Positions 53,741-63,341 of a DNA stretch of 64,000 nt are shown piece by piece. The notes under the pieces are model-generated. The model saw nothing but the letters and a program-made list of their open reading frames with translations. It made no database searches and was not told the origin of the DNA. The number at the start of each line of letters is the position of its first letter. The first letter of the stretch is position 1. Position numbers and translations under genes: made by a program. The stretch is from assembly GCF_032121415.1 (NCBI RefSeq), contig NZ_CP135079.1:310001-374000 (forward strand), written 5' to 3'. The stretch comes from Streptomyces parvus. GTDB taxonomy: Bacteria > Actinomycetota > Actinomycetes > Streptomycetales > Streptomycetaceae.

Positions 53741-54361
53741 GTGAGGGGGCAGTGGGCACTGCTGCGGGGGCTGTTGAGCGGGCGGGACCATCCGCTGCGC
53801 CGCGCCACCGACCGCCGCGAGGCCTGGGTGGCGCTCGGAGCGCTGCTGCTCCTCGTGATCGGGGCCCCGGTCGCGGGCTGGGTGGGCGGTTCCATCGCCG
53901 ATGACGCCCTCCAGCGGTCGGTACGCGCCCAGCACCAGGAGCGCCACCCCGTCGAGGCGGTCGTGGTGGGCCGGGTCCCGGGACGGGAGCGGTACGGGGG
54001 TGATCCCGAGGGCGGCTCCGAACGGGCGGCGCGCGTACGGGTGGTGGCGTCCTGGCAGGCCCCGGACGGCAGTCCGCGCACCGGAGAGGTGGCCACCGCG
54101 TCGGGGCCCGGCGTCCCGGGGTCCTCGCTGCGGATCTGGACGGACGCGGCGGGCCTTCCGGTCCCCCCGCCGATGGACGGGCGCGCCGCCCGGTCCCACG
54201 CGGTGCTGGGCGGCATCGGTACGTTCCTGCTCGCCGCCGGATGTGTCGAGGCGGGCCGCAGGGCGGTCGTAGGGCACATGGTGCGGCAGCGGTACGCCCG
54301 TCTCGACCGGGAGTGGGCCGCGGCGGGCGCGGACTGGGGCCGGGCCGGAACGGGCGGCTGA
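53741..54361 (+). CDS. Rv1733c-like membrane protein
   Basis: A 206-residue protein with two membrane helices, at about 32-52 (WVALGALLLLVIGAPVAGWVGG) and 160-178 (GGIGTFLLAAGCVEAGRR). The intervening extracytoplasmic part has RVVASWQAPDGSPRTGEV. The N-terminal NPLRR-like cue RDHPLRRATDRREAWVALG is typical of the Rv1733c family. The GTG at 53741 is preceded by GGGG at a fitting distance. Its function is unknown; Mycobacterium Rv1733c is a DosR-regulated membrane protein. Confidence 0.8.
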   Translation: MRGQWALLRGLLSGRDHPLRRATDRREAWVALGALLLLVIGAPVAGWVGGSIADDALQRSVRAQHQERHPVEAVVVGRVPGRERYGGDPEGGSERAARVRVVASWQAPDGSPRTGEVATASGPGVPGSSLRIWTDAAGLPVPPPMDGRAARSHAVLGGIGTFLLAAGCVEAGRRAVVGHMVRQRYARLDREWAAAGADWGRAGTGG

Positions 54362-54528
54362 CCACGGTCTCCGCCGGCCGGACGCGGCCGTCGGCGGCAT
54401 CGCCGCGCGGGGCCGACTCGTCAACTCCCGGCCCTCACGCGCGCTACGGTGGTCCGACCCCGTCCGCCTTCCCGGCGACGGACGGGCCCGAGGCAGCGCA
54501 CAGCACGAGGTGGGGGCACGGCAACGCC

Positions 54529-56958
54529 ATGGCACAGGGCACGGTCCAGGTGACGCACACCGGCACATCGCGATGGCGCCGCCGCACCGGCGAGTACGCC
54601 TCCCTCTCCGCGGCCCTGGAGGCGGCGGCCGAGGGCGACGTCCTCACCGTCGCGCCCGGGACCTACCGGGAGAACCTCGTCATCCCGCGCGCGGTGACGC
54701 TGCGCGGCCCGGAGGGCTCGGCCGGCTCCGTGCGGATCGCGCCGCTCGACGGCGTACCGCTGACCGTGCGCGCCTCGGCGGTCGTCCAGGGCCTGCACAT
54801 CGAGGGCCAGGACTCGGCGGCCCCGGCGCTGCTGGTCGAGGACGGCACGGCGGAGCTGACGGATCTGCGGATCGTGACCCGGTCCGCCGCGGGCATCGAG
54901 GTGCGCGGCGCGGCCCGGCCCACCGTGCGGCGCTGCACGGTCGACAATCCGGCCGGGGTCGGCATCGCCGTACTGGACGGCGCGGGCGGGGTGTTCGAGG
55001 AGTGCGAGATCGTTTCGGCGGGCCAGTCCGGGGTGTCGGTCCGCGACGGCGGTCACCCGCGCCTGGACCGCTGCCGGATCCACCACGCCTCCGGAGCGGG
55101 CATCGGCGTCACGGGCGACGGCAGCGGTCTTGAGGCGTTCGGCTGCGAGGTGTACGAGATCAAGGGCAGCGGTATCCAGGTCACCGCCCGCGCCTCGGCC
55201 CATCTCACCGACTGCACCGTGCACCGCACCTCGGCGGACGGCGTCACGCTGGACACCGACGCGGTGCTGACGCTCGCCGACTGCGACATCCACGACATCC
55301 CGGAGAACGCCGTCGACCTGCGGTCGCGTTCGGTGCTCACGCTGACCCGTTCCACGGTCCGCAGGTTCGGCCGCAACGGACTCTCGGTCTGGGACCCGGG
55401 GACCCGGGTCGACGCCAACCAGTGCGAGATCCACGACAGTACGGGCGACTATCCGGCGGTCTGGGTCAGCGACGGGGCGACGGTGATACTGGACGCCTGC
55501 CGGGTGCACGACGTGCCCGACGCGCTGTTCGTCCTCGACCGGGGGTCGCGCGCAGATGTGGTGGACAGCGATCTCTCCCAGATCCGCAACACCGCCGTGT
55601 CGGTGAGCGACGGGGCGACCGCACAGCTCGACGACTGCCGGATCCGGGAGGCGTCCACGGGCGCCTGGTTCCGTGACCACGGCAGCGGCGGCACCCTGAA
55701 CAACTGCACCATCGACGCGGCGCAGACCGGGGTCATCGTCACCAAGGGCGCGGACCCCACCATCGAGCGCTGCACGGTCACCTCCCCCGCCGAGGCGGGG
55801 TTCTACGTGTCGGCCGAGGGCCGGGGCACCTTCGACGGCTGCCGGGTGACGGGCAGTCAGGGGTACGGCTTCCACGTCATGGAGGGCTGCCGCACGACCC
55901 TGACCCGGTGCCGTACCGAGCGGTGCGCGCGGGGCGGTTACGAGTTCCCCGAGGGGGACGGCGGCTCCACGGCCGGGCCGGTGGCCCGGGACTGCACGAG
56001 CGACGAGAGCGGTCTGCGGACGGCTTCGGCCCCGCCTCCCCCGGTGCTGACGGCCACGCAGTCGACGCCGGGGCTGCTGGGTGCGCTGCCCGGGCAGCGC
56101 GCGGTCGAGCCCGCCCCCGAGCCGGTCGCCCCGGCGGAGCCCGCCCGGGACTCCTCGGCGGTCCTCGGTGAACTGGACGCGCTGGTGGGCCTGGACAGCG
56201 TCAAGCGGGAGGTGCGGGCGCTCACGGACATGATCGAGGTGGGCCGGCGCCGCGCGGAGGCCGGGCTGAAGGCCGCGTCCGTCCGCCGCCACCTCGTCTT
56301 CACCGGCTCCCCCGGTACGGGCAAGACCACGGTCGCCCGGCTGTACGGGGAGATCCTGGCCTCGCTCGGCGTGCTGGAGCGCGGCCATCTGGTCGAGGTG
56401 TCCCGGGTCGACCTGGTCGGCGAGCACATCGGCTCGACGGCGATCCGGACCCAGGAGGCGTTCGACCGGGCGCGCGGCGGGGTGCTGTTCGTCGACGAGG
56501 CGTACGCCCTCTCCCCCGAGGACTCCGGCCGGGACTTCGGGCGGGAGGCCATCGACACGCTGGTGAAGCTGATGGAGGACCACCGGGACGCGGTCGTCGT
56601 GATCGTCGCGGGCTACACCCAGGAGATGGAGCGGTTCCTCACCGTCAACCCCGGGGTGGCCTCACGGTTCTCCCGGACCATCACCTTCCAGGACTACCTC
56701 CCCGAGGAGCTGCTGCGGATCGTCGAGCAGCAGGCCGAGGAGCATGAGTACAGCCTGGCGGCGGGGACCGGGGAGGCGCTCCTGAAGCACTTCACGGCGC
56801 TCCCCAAGGGCCCCGCCTTCGGCAACGGCCGCACCGCCCGCCAGACCTTCGAGTCGATGGTGGAGCGGCACGCGGGCCGGGTCGCCCAGCTCGCCGAGCC
56901 GAGCACGGACGACCTGACCCTGCTCTACCCGGAGGACCTCCCCGACGTGTCCTTCTGA
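54529..56958 (+). CDS. Right-handed beta-helix protein fused to CbxX/EccA-like AAA+ ATPase
   Basis: An 809-residue fusion. Residues 1-480 are parallel beta-helix repeats (pectate-lyase/NosD-like), with units such as ADCDIHDIPENAVDLRSRSV and ITRSAAGIEVRGAA in the pattern of G-x-x-V plus small residues. A Pro/Ala linker (about 500-545) leads to an AAA+ domain (about 550-800): GSPGTGKTTVAR (Walker A), GGVLFVDEAYALSPE (Walker B) and ASRFSRTITF, in the CbxX/CfqX/SpoVK group that includes EccA of type VII secretion. No signal peptide, so the helix part is cytoplasmic. EccA partners are TPR, not beta-helix, so this layout is atypical. Its 3' end overlaps the convergent membrane gene by 34 bp. Confidence 0.9.
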   Translation: MAQGTVQVTHTGTSRWRRRTGEYASLSAALEAAAEGDVLTVAPGTYRENLVIPRAVTLRGPEGSAGSVRIAPLDGVPLTVRASAVVQGLHIEGQDSAAPALLVEDGTAELTDLRIVTRSAAGIEVRGAARPTVRRCTVDNPAGVGIAVLDGAGGVFEECEIVSAGQSGVSVRDGGHPRLDRCRIHHASGAGIGVTGDGSGLEAFGCEVYEIKGSGIQVTARASAHLTDCTVHRTSADGVTLDTDAVLTLADCDIHDIPENAVDLRSRSVLTLTRSTVRRFGRNGLSVWDPGTRVDANQCEIHDSTGDYPAVWVSDGATVILDACRVHDVPDALFVLDRGSRADVVDSDLSQIRNTAVSVSDGATAQLDDCRIREASTGAWFRDHGSGGTLNNCTIDAAQTGVIVTKGADPTIERCTVTSPAEAGFYVSAEGRGTFDGCRVTGSQGYGFHVMEGCRTTLTRCRTERCARGGYEFPEGDGGSTAGPVARDCTSDESGLRTASAPPPPVLTATQSTPGLLGALPGQRAVEPAPEPVAPAEPARDSSAVLGELDALVGLDSVKREVRALTDMIEVGRRRAEAGLKAASVRRHLVFTGSPGTGKTTVARLYGEILASLGVLERGHLVEVSRVDLVGEHIGSTAIRTQEAFDRARGGVLFVDEAYALSPEDSGRDFGREAIDTLVKLMEDHRDAVVVIVAGYTQEMERFLTVNPGVASRFSRTITFQDYLPEELLRIVEQQAEEHEYSLAAGTGEALLKHFTALPKGPAFGNGRTARQTFESMVERHAGRVAQLAEPSTDDLTLLYPEDLPDVSF

Positions 56959-59369
56959 GTCCGCGCGTCCGCCTGCCGGGGGACGAGCGGGCCCAGCTCC
57001 TCCAGGAGGTCGGCGCGCGCGTCGGCGAAGGCCGGGTCGGCCTGGTAGTCGGAGTGCCCGAGGATCGGCTCGGGCAGCGGGAGCTTCGTGGTCCGCCCGT
57101 AGGCCAGCGGGTCCTTCAGGGGGCCCCGGTCGACGCCCGGGTCGGGGTCGGCATCGATGCGGACGGGGCCGCCGATCGGGTCGGTGGCCCGCCACAGATT
57201 GCGCCAGCAGTGCACCGAGCGGTGCAGCCCGAGCAGCGGCTCGGGACCGAAGTAGGCCGGGAACCACCGCCCGTACAGCCGCTCCAGGGGTGAGCCGTAG
57301 GTGAGCAGCGCGACCCGCGGGCGGGTGGCGTCGGGCAGCTGCCAGACGGCGGAGGCGGCGAGCACGCTGCCCTGGGAGTGCCCGGAGATGACGAGCCGGC
57401 CCCGGGGCGTGGTCGACGTCCAGGCGGCCATCCGCGAGGCGAGGTCGGGGACGGCGCGCTCGGCGTAGCACGGGGGCGCGAAGGGGTGGGCGGCGCGGGG
57501 CCAGAAGGTGCCCACGTCCCAGAGGATGCCGATGGTCCGGCGGGCCGAGGCGTCCTTGTAGGCGCGGCGGCCACCGGCGACGAAGAGTATGAAACCGAAG
57601 CCGATCAGCCAGGAGCCGGTGGACTGGGCGGCGTCGGCGAACGATTCGAGGAGCGGCCCGCTTCCGTCGGCGGCCCGGCCCGGCACCTGGTCGCTGTACC
57701 AGGATCCGGCGACGGCGCCCGCACCGAGCAGCAGGGTGGCGGTGGAGAGCACGCCGACGATCCAGGGCGCGGAGTCGGTGAGGGCGGCGGCGGCGCGGAT
57801 CCGGGCGATCCGGCGGGTGCGCCCCTCGTCGGGCGGTTCGGGGGCGTACTCCGCCTCGATGAGCGGGCCCAGGCGGCGGGCGGTGCGCGCGGTGCGGACG
57901 ACCAGCACCAGGACGGGGACGAGCAGGAGGAGCAGGAGCATGGGGATGACGGAGGCCTGCCAGCTGAGCAGGACCGGCGGTCCGGCGATGTCGGAGCTGC
58001 GCCCCATGCCCGGGGTGCCGGGGCCGTCCAGCCAGTCGGCGACACGCTGGGCCACCCCACCGGTCATCACACCGCCGAGGGCGCAGGCGAGCATCGCGAC
58101 CGCGGGGCCGCCGAGCCCGTACAGGACGGTGCGGGGTTCAGGGGTGCGCCGGTAGAGGCCGCGGGCGACCACGGCGAGGGCGATGACGAGGATGCCCTCG
58201 CCGAGGGCGAGGAACCGGAAGGCGGCCTCACCGGGCAGGGCGCCCGAGGACTGCCAGTCGGGGCGCGACCAGGACGCGTACAGCACGGCGAGGCCCAGCA
58301 GGGCCAGCGCGGAGCCGGGCAGATAACTGATCAGGGCGCCGTCCAGGCGGGTGTCGCGGGTGCGTTCGCTGCGGCCCCGGCGGCAGACGACCCACACGAC
58401 GACGAGCGCGCACAGGACGATGCCGCCCTCGACGGCCGTGCCGATGAACCGGGGCACCGGTCCTTCGGCGCCCCGGTCGTGTCGTGCGGCGGCGCCGGCG
58501 ACGGCCGCGGCGACGGTCAGGAACCCGGCCGCCGTGTGGGCGGCGCGGAGCCGGGCGACGAGCCGCCGGCCGTACCAGAATCCGGGCCTGCCGAGCGCGG
58601 GGCGGACCGGAACGGCTTTGCGCGGATCCTCCCCGGCCTTCGGGCCGGGTGCGTCCTGGCCGTGGTCCGCCACCGCCCCGGAGGGGCCGTCCGCGTCGAC
58701 GTCCTCCTGGTCCAGGGGGCGTTGGGACTCGTACGCGCTCCAGGTCCGGTTGGACAGGTACCACAGGAGGCCCACCAGGGCCGCGGGCACGACGGCGGCC
58801 AGGGCGAGGCGGCGGCCGGGCTGGGACCACCAACCGCCCTGACGCTCCGACAGGAAGCCGAGCCAGGAACGGCGTTCGGCGCAGGCGTCGGCGCCCGCGC
58901 ACTGCCAGGCCAGCAGGTCGAGGGCGACTTCGCAGGCGGCCGCCGTGAGCAGCACGGTGAGGCTGAGCGCCACGAGCCGCACCAGGACGCCGTACAGCCG
59001 GACCGCGCGGGTGCGGCCGGTGGCGGTGGGCCGCATCCAGTGGGCGAGGTTGACCACCATGAACGGCAGGAGCAGCAGCCACAGCGCACGGGAGCCGTTG
59101 CCGGAGGTGAGGCCGGACCAGCAGTACGCCTCGGCGACGGGCTCGTTGCGGTAGCGCTCGGGGTGCTTCTCGCCGTGAGCGTCCTCGGTGCGCCGGTACA
59201 CGGCGGCGGTCGTGTCCCCGGTGACCCGGACGGTACGCGGGTCGTCCAGCATCTCCTGCGGGGTGGCGCCGCCGACACCGTGGACGAGCAGTTCCAGTGC
59301 TGTCCCGGCGTGCTGCGGGGGCTCGGTTGCGGGCGGGGTTGCGGACGGGGGCGGGGTGGCAGGAGCCAA
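56925..59369 (-). CDS. Polytopic membrane protein with alpha/beta-hydrolase motifs split by a membrane region
   Basis: About 814 residues from TTG at 59369; earlier ATG/GTG starts are possible and the true N-terminus is uncertain. Near residue 27 it reads LELLVHGVGG, an oxyanion-hole motif of alpha/beta-hydrolases. Some ten membrane helices follow to about 620. Then VISGHSQGSVLAASAV places the nucleophile at Ser665, with YGSPLERLYG after it and a candidate His/Asp in ILGHSDYQADP. Thus the hydrolase fold appears assembled from both ends of the chain. Lipase-like activity on lipids at the membrane is plausible. The 3' end overlaps the AAA+ gene by 34 bp in convergent orientation. Confidence 0.78.
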   Translation of the reverse strand: MAPATPPPSATPPATEPPQHAGTALELLVHGVGGATPQEMLDDPRTVRVTGDTTAAVYRRTEDAHGEKHPERYRNEPVAEAYCWSGLTSGNGSRALWLLLLPFMVVNLAHWMRPTATGRTRAVRLYGVLVRLVALSLTVLLTAAACEVALDLLAWQCAGADACAERRSWLGFLSERQGGWWSQPGRRLALAAVVPAALVGLLWYLSNRTWSAYESQRPLDQEDVDADGPSGAVADHGQDAPGPKAGEDPRKAVPVRPALGRPGFWYGRRLVARLRAAHTAAGFLTVAAAVAGAAARHDRGAEGPVPRFIGTAVEGGIVLCALVVVWVVCRRGRSERTRDTRLDGALISYLPGSALALLGLAVLYASWSRPDWQSSGALPGEAAFRFLALGEGILVIALAVVARGLYRRTPEPRTVLYGLGGPAVAMLACALGGVMTGGVAQRVADWLDGPGTPGMGRSSDIAGPPVLLSWQASVIPMLLLLLLVPVLVLVVRTARTARRLGPLIEAEYAPEPPDEGRTRRIARIRAAAALTDSAPWIVGVLSTATLLLGAGAVAGSWYSDQVPGRAADGSGPLLESFADAAQSTGSWLIGFGFILFVAGGRRAYKDASARRTIGILWDVGTFWPRAAHPFAPPCYAERAVPDLASRMAAWTSTTPRGRLVISGHSQGSVLAASAVWQLPDATRPRVALLTYGSPLERLYGRWFPAYFGPEPLLGLHRSVHCWRNLWRATDPIGGPVRIDADPDPGVDRGPLKDPLAYGRTTKLPLPEPILGHSDYQADPAFADARADLLEELGPLVPRQADARTQKDTSGRSSG

Positions 59370-59613
59370 GGGGGGACTCTTTCTCGGGCGAGCGGCACAG
59401 CGGGTACGGGTGCGGGCAGGGCGGCGGCGGGCGGACCTGGGAGGTGGAGAGCGGCGGGCCCGCCCGGAGCCACGATCCGCGGTCCGGAGCGGCCGCGTGA
59501 GCGGTCTCACGGAATCTCCCCAGGTGATACGCCGGACATGCCTGCGTGGCAGGATGAGCGTGTCCCGCAGACCGCTGCGGACGGTACGGCAGAGGGAAGG
59601 ACCGGACCCGGCG

Positions 59614-60474
59614 TTGAGCGAGAATCAGAACCTGCTCGCGGAGCAGCGCCGTGCGCTGATTCTCGACGAGGTGCGCAGGCGTGGCGGGGTCCGGGTCAAC
59701 GAGCTGACCCGCAAGCTGAACGTCTCCGACATGACGATCCGCCGGGACCTGGACGCGCTGGCCCGCCAGGGCGTCATCGAGAAGGTCCACGGCGGAGCGG
59801 TACCGGTCGTCGAGGCGAGCACGCACGAGCCCGGGTTCGAGGCGAAGTCGGCGCTGGAGCTGAGCGCCAAGGAGGACATCGCCCGGGCGGCGGCGGCCCT
59901 CGCGGTGCCCGGCAGTGCCATCGCGCTCTCGGGCGGGACGACGACGTTCGCGCTGGCCCGGCATCTGCTGGACGTGCCGGATCTGACGGTGGTGACCAAC
60001 TCGGTGCGGGTGGCCGATGTGTTCCACGACGCGCAGCGTCCGGCCGGGGGACGCGGCGCGCGGCCCGGGGCGGCGACGGTGGTGCTGACGGGCGGGGTGC
60101 GCACCCCCTCGGACTCCCTGGTCGGGCCGGTCGCGGACCGGGCCATCGGCTCCCTCCACTTCGATGTGCTGTTCCTCGGCGTGCACGGGATCTCGGCCGA
60201 GGCGGGGCTCTCGACGCCCAATCTCGCGGAGGCGGAGACCAACCGCCGTTTCGTCCGGGCGGCACGCCGGATCGTGGTGGTGGCCGACCACACCAAGTGG
60301 GGCACGGTGGGTCTGAGTTCCTTCGCCGCTCTGGAGGAGGTCGACACGCTGGTCACGGACGCGGGCCTGGCTCCGGAACTGCGCGCGGAGATCGAGGAGC
60401 ATCTGCCGGGCCTGCTGGTGGCGGGCGACGTTCCAGCCGGGACCGCCGACGTCCCGCCCGCCACCGAGGGCTGA
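59614..60474 (+). CDS. DeoR/GlpR-family transcriptional regulator
   Basis: A 286-residue regulator. The HTH_DeoR is N-terminal (ILDEVRRRGGVRVNELTRKLNVSDMTIRRDLDALARQG, cited by key blocks VRVNELTRKLNVS and MTIRRDLDAL). The DeoR C-terminal sensor has SGGTTTFALARHL, LTGGVRTPSDSLVGP and VVVADHTKWG. TTG at 59614 is the likely start, since the protein begins there as in other family members; an ATG at 59554 is less usual. Such regulators bind phosphosugars or similar ligands. The ligand and targets are unknown; no sugar genes are adjacent. Confidence 0.88.
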   Translation: MSENQNLLAEQRRALILDEVRRRGGVRVNELTRKLNVSDMTIRRDLDALARQGVIEKVHGGAVPVVEASTHEPGFEAKSALELSAKEDIARAAAALAVPGSAIALSGGTTTFALARHLLDVPDLTVVTNSVRVADVFHDAQRPAGGRGARPGAATVVLTGGVRTPSDSLVGPVADRAIGSLHFDVLFLGVHGISAEAGLSTPNLAEAETNRRFVRAARRIVVVADHTKWGTVGLSSFAALEEVDTLVTDAGLAPELRAEIEEHLPGLLVAGDVPAGTADVPPATEG

Positions 60475-60525
60475 CACGGATTCCGCTCGGCTCGCGGTGT
60501 GCGGGAGTCCGCCTAGGATCGGGCT

Positions 60526-60978
60526 GTGGCCGTCTTCCGGATCGAGCGCTTCTCCCCTCTCCCCGCAGCCGAGGCCTGGCGCCGGGTGACCGACTGGGAA
60601 CGGCACGCCGCGCAGGTGCCGTTGACCGCGATCTCGGTCCCGACCGGGCTTCCCTCGCAGCTCGGAACGGTCTTCGTGGCGCGTACGGGGCTGGGCCCGC
60701 TGACGTTCGACGATCCGATGGAAGTGGTGCGGTGGACGCCGCCCGCCGGGGGCCGGGCCGGGGTGTGCCGGCTGGAGAAGCGGGGCGCCGTGGTGCTGGG
60801 CCGGGCCTCGATCGACGTGCTGCCCACGGATTCCGGTTCCCATGTGGTGTGGGTCGAGGAGCTGCGGGTGCGGCTGGTGCCCCGGTGGGGTGACCCGCTG
60901 CTCGCCTCCGCCGGACGACGCATGTTCGGCAAGGTCCTGGACGCCCTGCTCGCCTCCCCCGGCGACGCGCCCGGGTGA
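60526..60978 (+). CDS. SRPBCC (START/Bet v1-like) protein
   Basis: A 150-residue protein of the polyketide cyclase/START fold. It opens with VFRIERFSPLPAAEAWRRVTDW, and ends ASAGRRMFGKVLDALL as in other members. It has a GTG start at 60526. Such proteins bind hydrophobic ligands or act as cyclases. It is unlinked to any biosynthetic gene here, so no function is claimed. A second SRPBCC is encoded at 63342. Confidence 0.82.
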   Translation: MAVFRIERFSPLPAAEAWRRVTDWERHAAQVPLTAISVPTGLPSQLGTVFVARTGLGPLTFDDPMEVVRWTPPAGGRAGVCRLEKRGAVVLGRASIDVLPTDSGSHVVWVEELRVRLVPRWGDPLLASAGRRMFGKVLDALLASPGDAPG

Positions 60979-61100
60979 GGCGGCGAGCGGCCCGCGCGGG
61001 TGGGGAGCACGCGCGCCGCGTACGGGTGATGCGACCGTCACACGATTGACTCGTTTGTCGGTATGACACCCCCGCCAGGGCCCCGGAAGGCACCGATTCC

Positions 61101-61628
61101 ATGCCGATCCACCAACCGCAGCAGCGGACCGACGTACCGAGCGACCGCACGGCCGTGCAGCAGGCCGAGGCCGCCCTTGTGGAGCACTGCCCTCGCCTGG
61201 TGCGGCTCGCCCATGTCGTCCTGCCGCCCGCGCTCGGCCGGCACCGCCGGGTCCTGACCGCCCACGCCGTCGTCCAGCGGGCCCTGCCCGCGGCCGGGAG
61301 CAAGGCGTCGAGCCCGCGCGTTCCGGCCCCGTCCCGCCGGACCGGCCCTCCGGCGGGCGCGGAGGGCGCCTCGGCGGATCGGGGCCCCTCGGGTGGGGCG
61401 TACGGGTGGGTGCGGCTGCGGGTGCTGCGGGCGGCGCCGGCCCACGAGCGGCGGCCCCGCTGGTACGTCCTGGCCGCGGGGAGCCGGGCGGTGACCCGAA
61501 TGGAGGTGAGCGGGGCGGTGCGGGGCGCGGCGGGCGGGCAGACCTTCGCGGTGCGGGCGCTCCGTGACGCCGACGTGGCGCTGACGCCGTCGCTGCGCGA
61601 GGGCGGGACGCTCACGGCGGTGCACTGA
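61101..61628 (+). CDS. Conserved actinobacterial hypothetical protein
   Basis: A 175-residue soluble protein that I do not recognise beyond the impression of a Streptomyces conserved hypothetical. The N-terminal half has HCPRLVRLAHVVLPPALGRHRRVLTAHAVVQRALP in the order typical of sigma-70-like region helices (key words HCPRLVRLAH, LTAHAVVQRALP). The centre is low-complexity (PAPSRRTGPPAGAEG). The C-terminal part is beta-rich (RWYVLAAGSRAVTRMEV). The first part might be a degenerate sigma-like domain, which is a guess. No signal or helix. Confidence 0.65.
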   Translation: MPIHQPQQRTDVPSDRTAVQQAEAALVEHCPRLVRLAHVVLPPALGRHRRVLTAHAVVQRALPAAGSKASSPRVPAPSRRTGPPAGAEGASADRGPSGGAYGWVRLRVLRAAPAHERRPRWYVLAAGSRAVTRMEVSGAVRGAAGGQTFAVRALRDADVALTPSLREGGTLTAVH

Positions 61629-61731
61629 ACCGGCGCGCGGCGCCCGGGCCGTCACCGTACCGATGGCATGGATGCCGCCGTACGGAGTCCTCGACCGGTC
61701 CCGGGGGCCGTTCGGTGTCACACTCGGACAG

Positions 61732-63276
61732 GTGACGGATCTTGAGGACGGCCCCGGTGGAGCAGTTCCCCTCTGCCTGGTGACCGGGGCCACCGGTTAC
61801 ATCGGCGGCCGGCTGGTGCCAGTCCTGCTCGACTCCGGGCGCCGGGTGCGCGCCCTGGCCAGAACGCCGCAGAAACTGCGCGACTACCCGTGGGCTGACC
61901 GGGTCGAGGTGGTACGGGGCGATGTCACCGACGCCGACTCCCTGGCGGAGGCGATGCGGGGCGTCGATGTGGCGTACTACCTGGTGCACGCGCTCGGCAC
62001 CGGCTCGGCGTTCGAGGAGACCGACCGCAGGGCGGCCCGGATCTTCGGCGAGCAGGCACGGGCGGCCGGGGTGCGCCGGATCGTGTATCTGGGCGCGCTG
62101 ACCCCGACCGGGGTGCCGGAGAAGGACCTGTCGCCGCATCTGCGCTCACGGGCCGAGGTGGGGCACATCCTGCTGGCGTCCGGGGTGCCGACCGCGGTGC
62201 TGCGCGCGGCGATCGTCATCGGCTCGGGATCCGCCTCGTTCGAGATGCTGCGGCATCTCACGGAGCGGCTGCCGCTGATGGTCACCCCGAGCTGGGTGCG
62301 GACCCGGATCCAGCCCGTGGCCGTACGGGACGTGATCCGCTACCTGGTGGGGTGCGCGGCGCTGCCGACCGAGGTGAACCGGACCTTCGACATCGGGGGC
62401 CCGGACGTCATGACGTACCGGGACATGATGCAGCGCTATGCGGCCGTGGCGGGGCTGCGGCCGCGCGTCATCCTGCCGGTGCCGATGCTCACCCCGACGC
62501 TCTCCAGCCGCTGGGTCGGTCTCGTCACTCCGGTGCCCAGCTCCATCGCCCGGCCGCTCACGGAGTCGCTGCGCCACGAGGTGGTCTGCGCCGAGCACGA
62601 CATCAAGGAGTACGTCCCCGATCCCCCGGAGGGGACCATCGGCTTCGACCGGGCGCTGCGACTGGCCCTGAAGCGGATCCAGGAGGCGCGGGTCGACACC
62701 CGGTGGTCCAACGCCGCCGTTCCCGGCGCGCCGAGCGACCCGCTGCCCACCGACCCGGACTGGGCGGGCGGCAGCCTCTACCGCGACGAGCGGGAGATGG
62801 CCGTGCCGGTCGGGCCCGAGGCGCTGTGGCGGGTCATCGAGGGCATCGGCGGCGAGACCGGATGGTACTCTTTCCCGCTGGCCTGGGCGGTACGGGGCTG
62901 GCTCGACCGGCTCGTCGGCGGGGTGGGGCTGCGGCGCGGCCGACGGGACGCCCAGCATCTGCGAGTGGGCGACTCGCTGGACTTCTGGCGGGTGGAGGAG
63001 ATCGTGCCGGGCGAACTGCTGCGGCTGCGGGCCGAGATGCGGGTGCCGGGCCTGGCCTGGCTGGAGCTGTCGGTGCGCCGCGACGAGCGGGGCCGGACGG
63101 TGTACGGGCAACACGCGCTGTTCCATCCGCTTGGGCTGTTCGGCCACGCGTACTGGTGGAGCGTATGGCCTTTCCACTCGGTGGTGTTCGGCGGGATGGC
63201 GCGCAACATCGCCGAGGCGGCCGCGGCGGAGGAGAGGCGGCGCGGACCGGCGCCCGGCAGTGGTACAGACAACTGA
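61732..63276 (+). CDS. NAD(P)-binding atypical SDR with C-terminal DUF2867 domain
   Basis: A 514-residue protein. The N-terminal 300 residues are an extended/atypical SDR: VTGATGYIGGRLV (cofactor), YYLVHALGTG, RIVYLGALTP and FDIGGPDVMTYRDMM. The C-terminal 170 residues match DUF2867 (ALWRVIEGIGGETGWY, WRVEEIVPGELLRLRAEM). This two-domain form is known in actinobacteria and is sometimes annotated as a nucleoside-diphosphate-sugar epimerase; the substrate is unproven. GTG at 61732 is chosen since the cofactor motif then starts near residue 17. It is 65 bp from the SRPBCC gene at 63342. Confidence 0.87.
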   Translation: MTDLEDGPGGAVPLCLVTGATGYIGGRLVPVLLDSGRRVRALARTPQKLRDYPWADRVEVVRGDVTDADSLAEAMRGVDVAYYLVHALGTGSAFEETDRRAARIFGEQARAAGVRRIVYLGALTPTGVPEKDLSPHLRSRAEVGHILLASGVPTAVLRAAIVIGSGSASFEMLRHLTERLPLMVTPSWVRTRIQPVAVRDVIRYLVGCAALPTEVNRTFDIGGPDVMTYRDMMQRYAAVAGLRPRVILPVPMLTPTLSSRWVGLVTPVPSSIARPLTESLRHEVVCAEHDIKEYVPDPPEGTIGFDRALRLALKRIQEARVDTRWSNAAVPGAPSDPLPTDPDWAGGSLYRDEREMAVPVGPEALWRVIEGIGGETGWYSFPLAWAVRGWLDRLVGGVGLRRGRRDAQHLRVGDSLDFWRVEEIVPGELLRLRAEMRVPGLAWLELSVRRDERGRTVYGQHALFHPLGLFGHAYWWSVWPFHSVVFGGMARNIAEAAAAEERRRGPAPGSGTDN

Positions 63277-63341
63277 CGGTCGGGCCGCTAGGGTGTGCGC
63301 TCCACAGGCCCAACACCGCGGACCGCCGGGAGGTGCACGGG

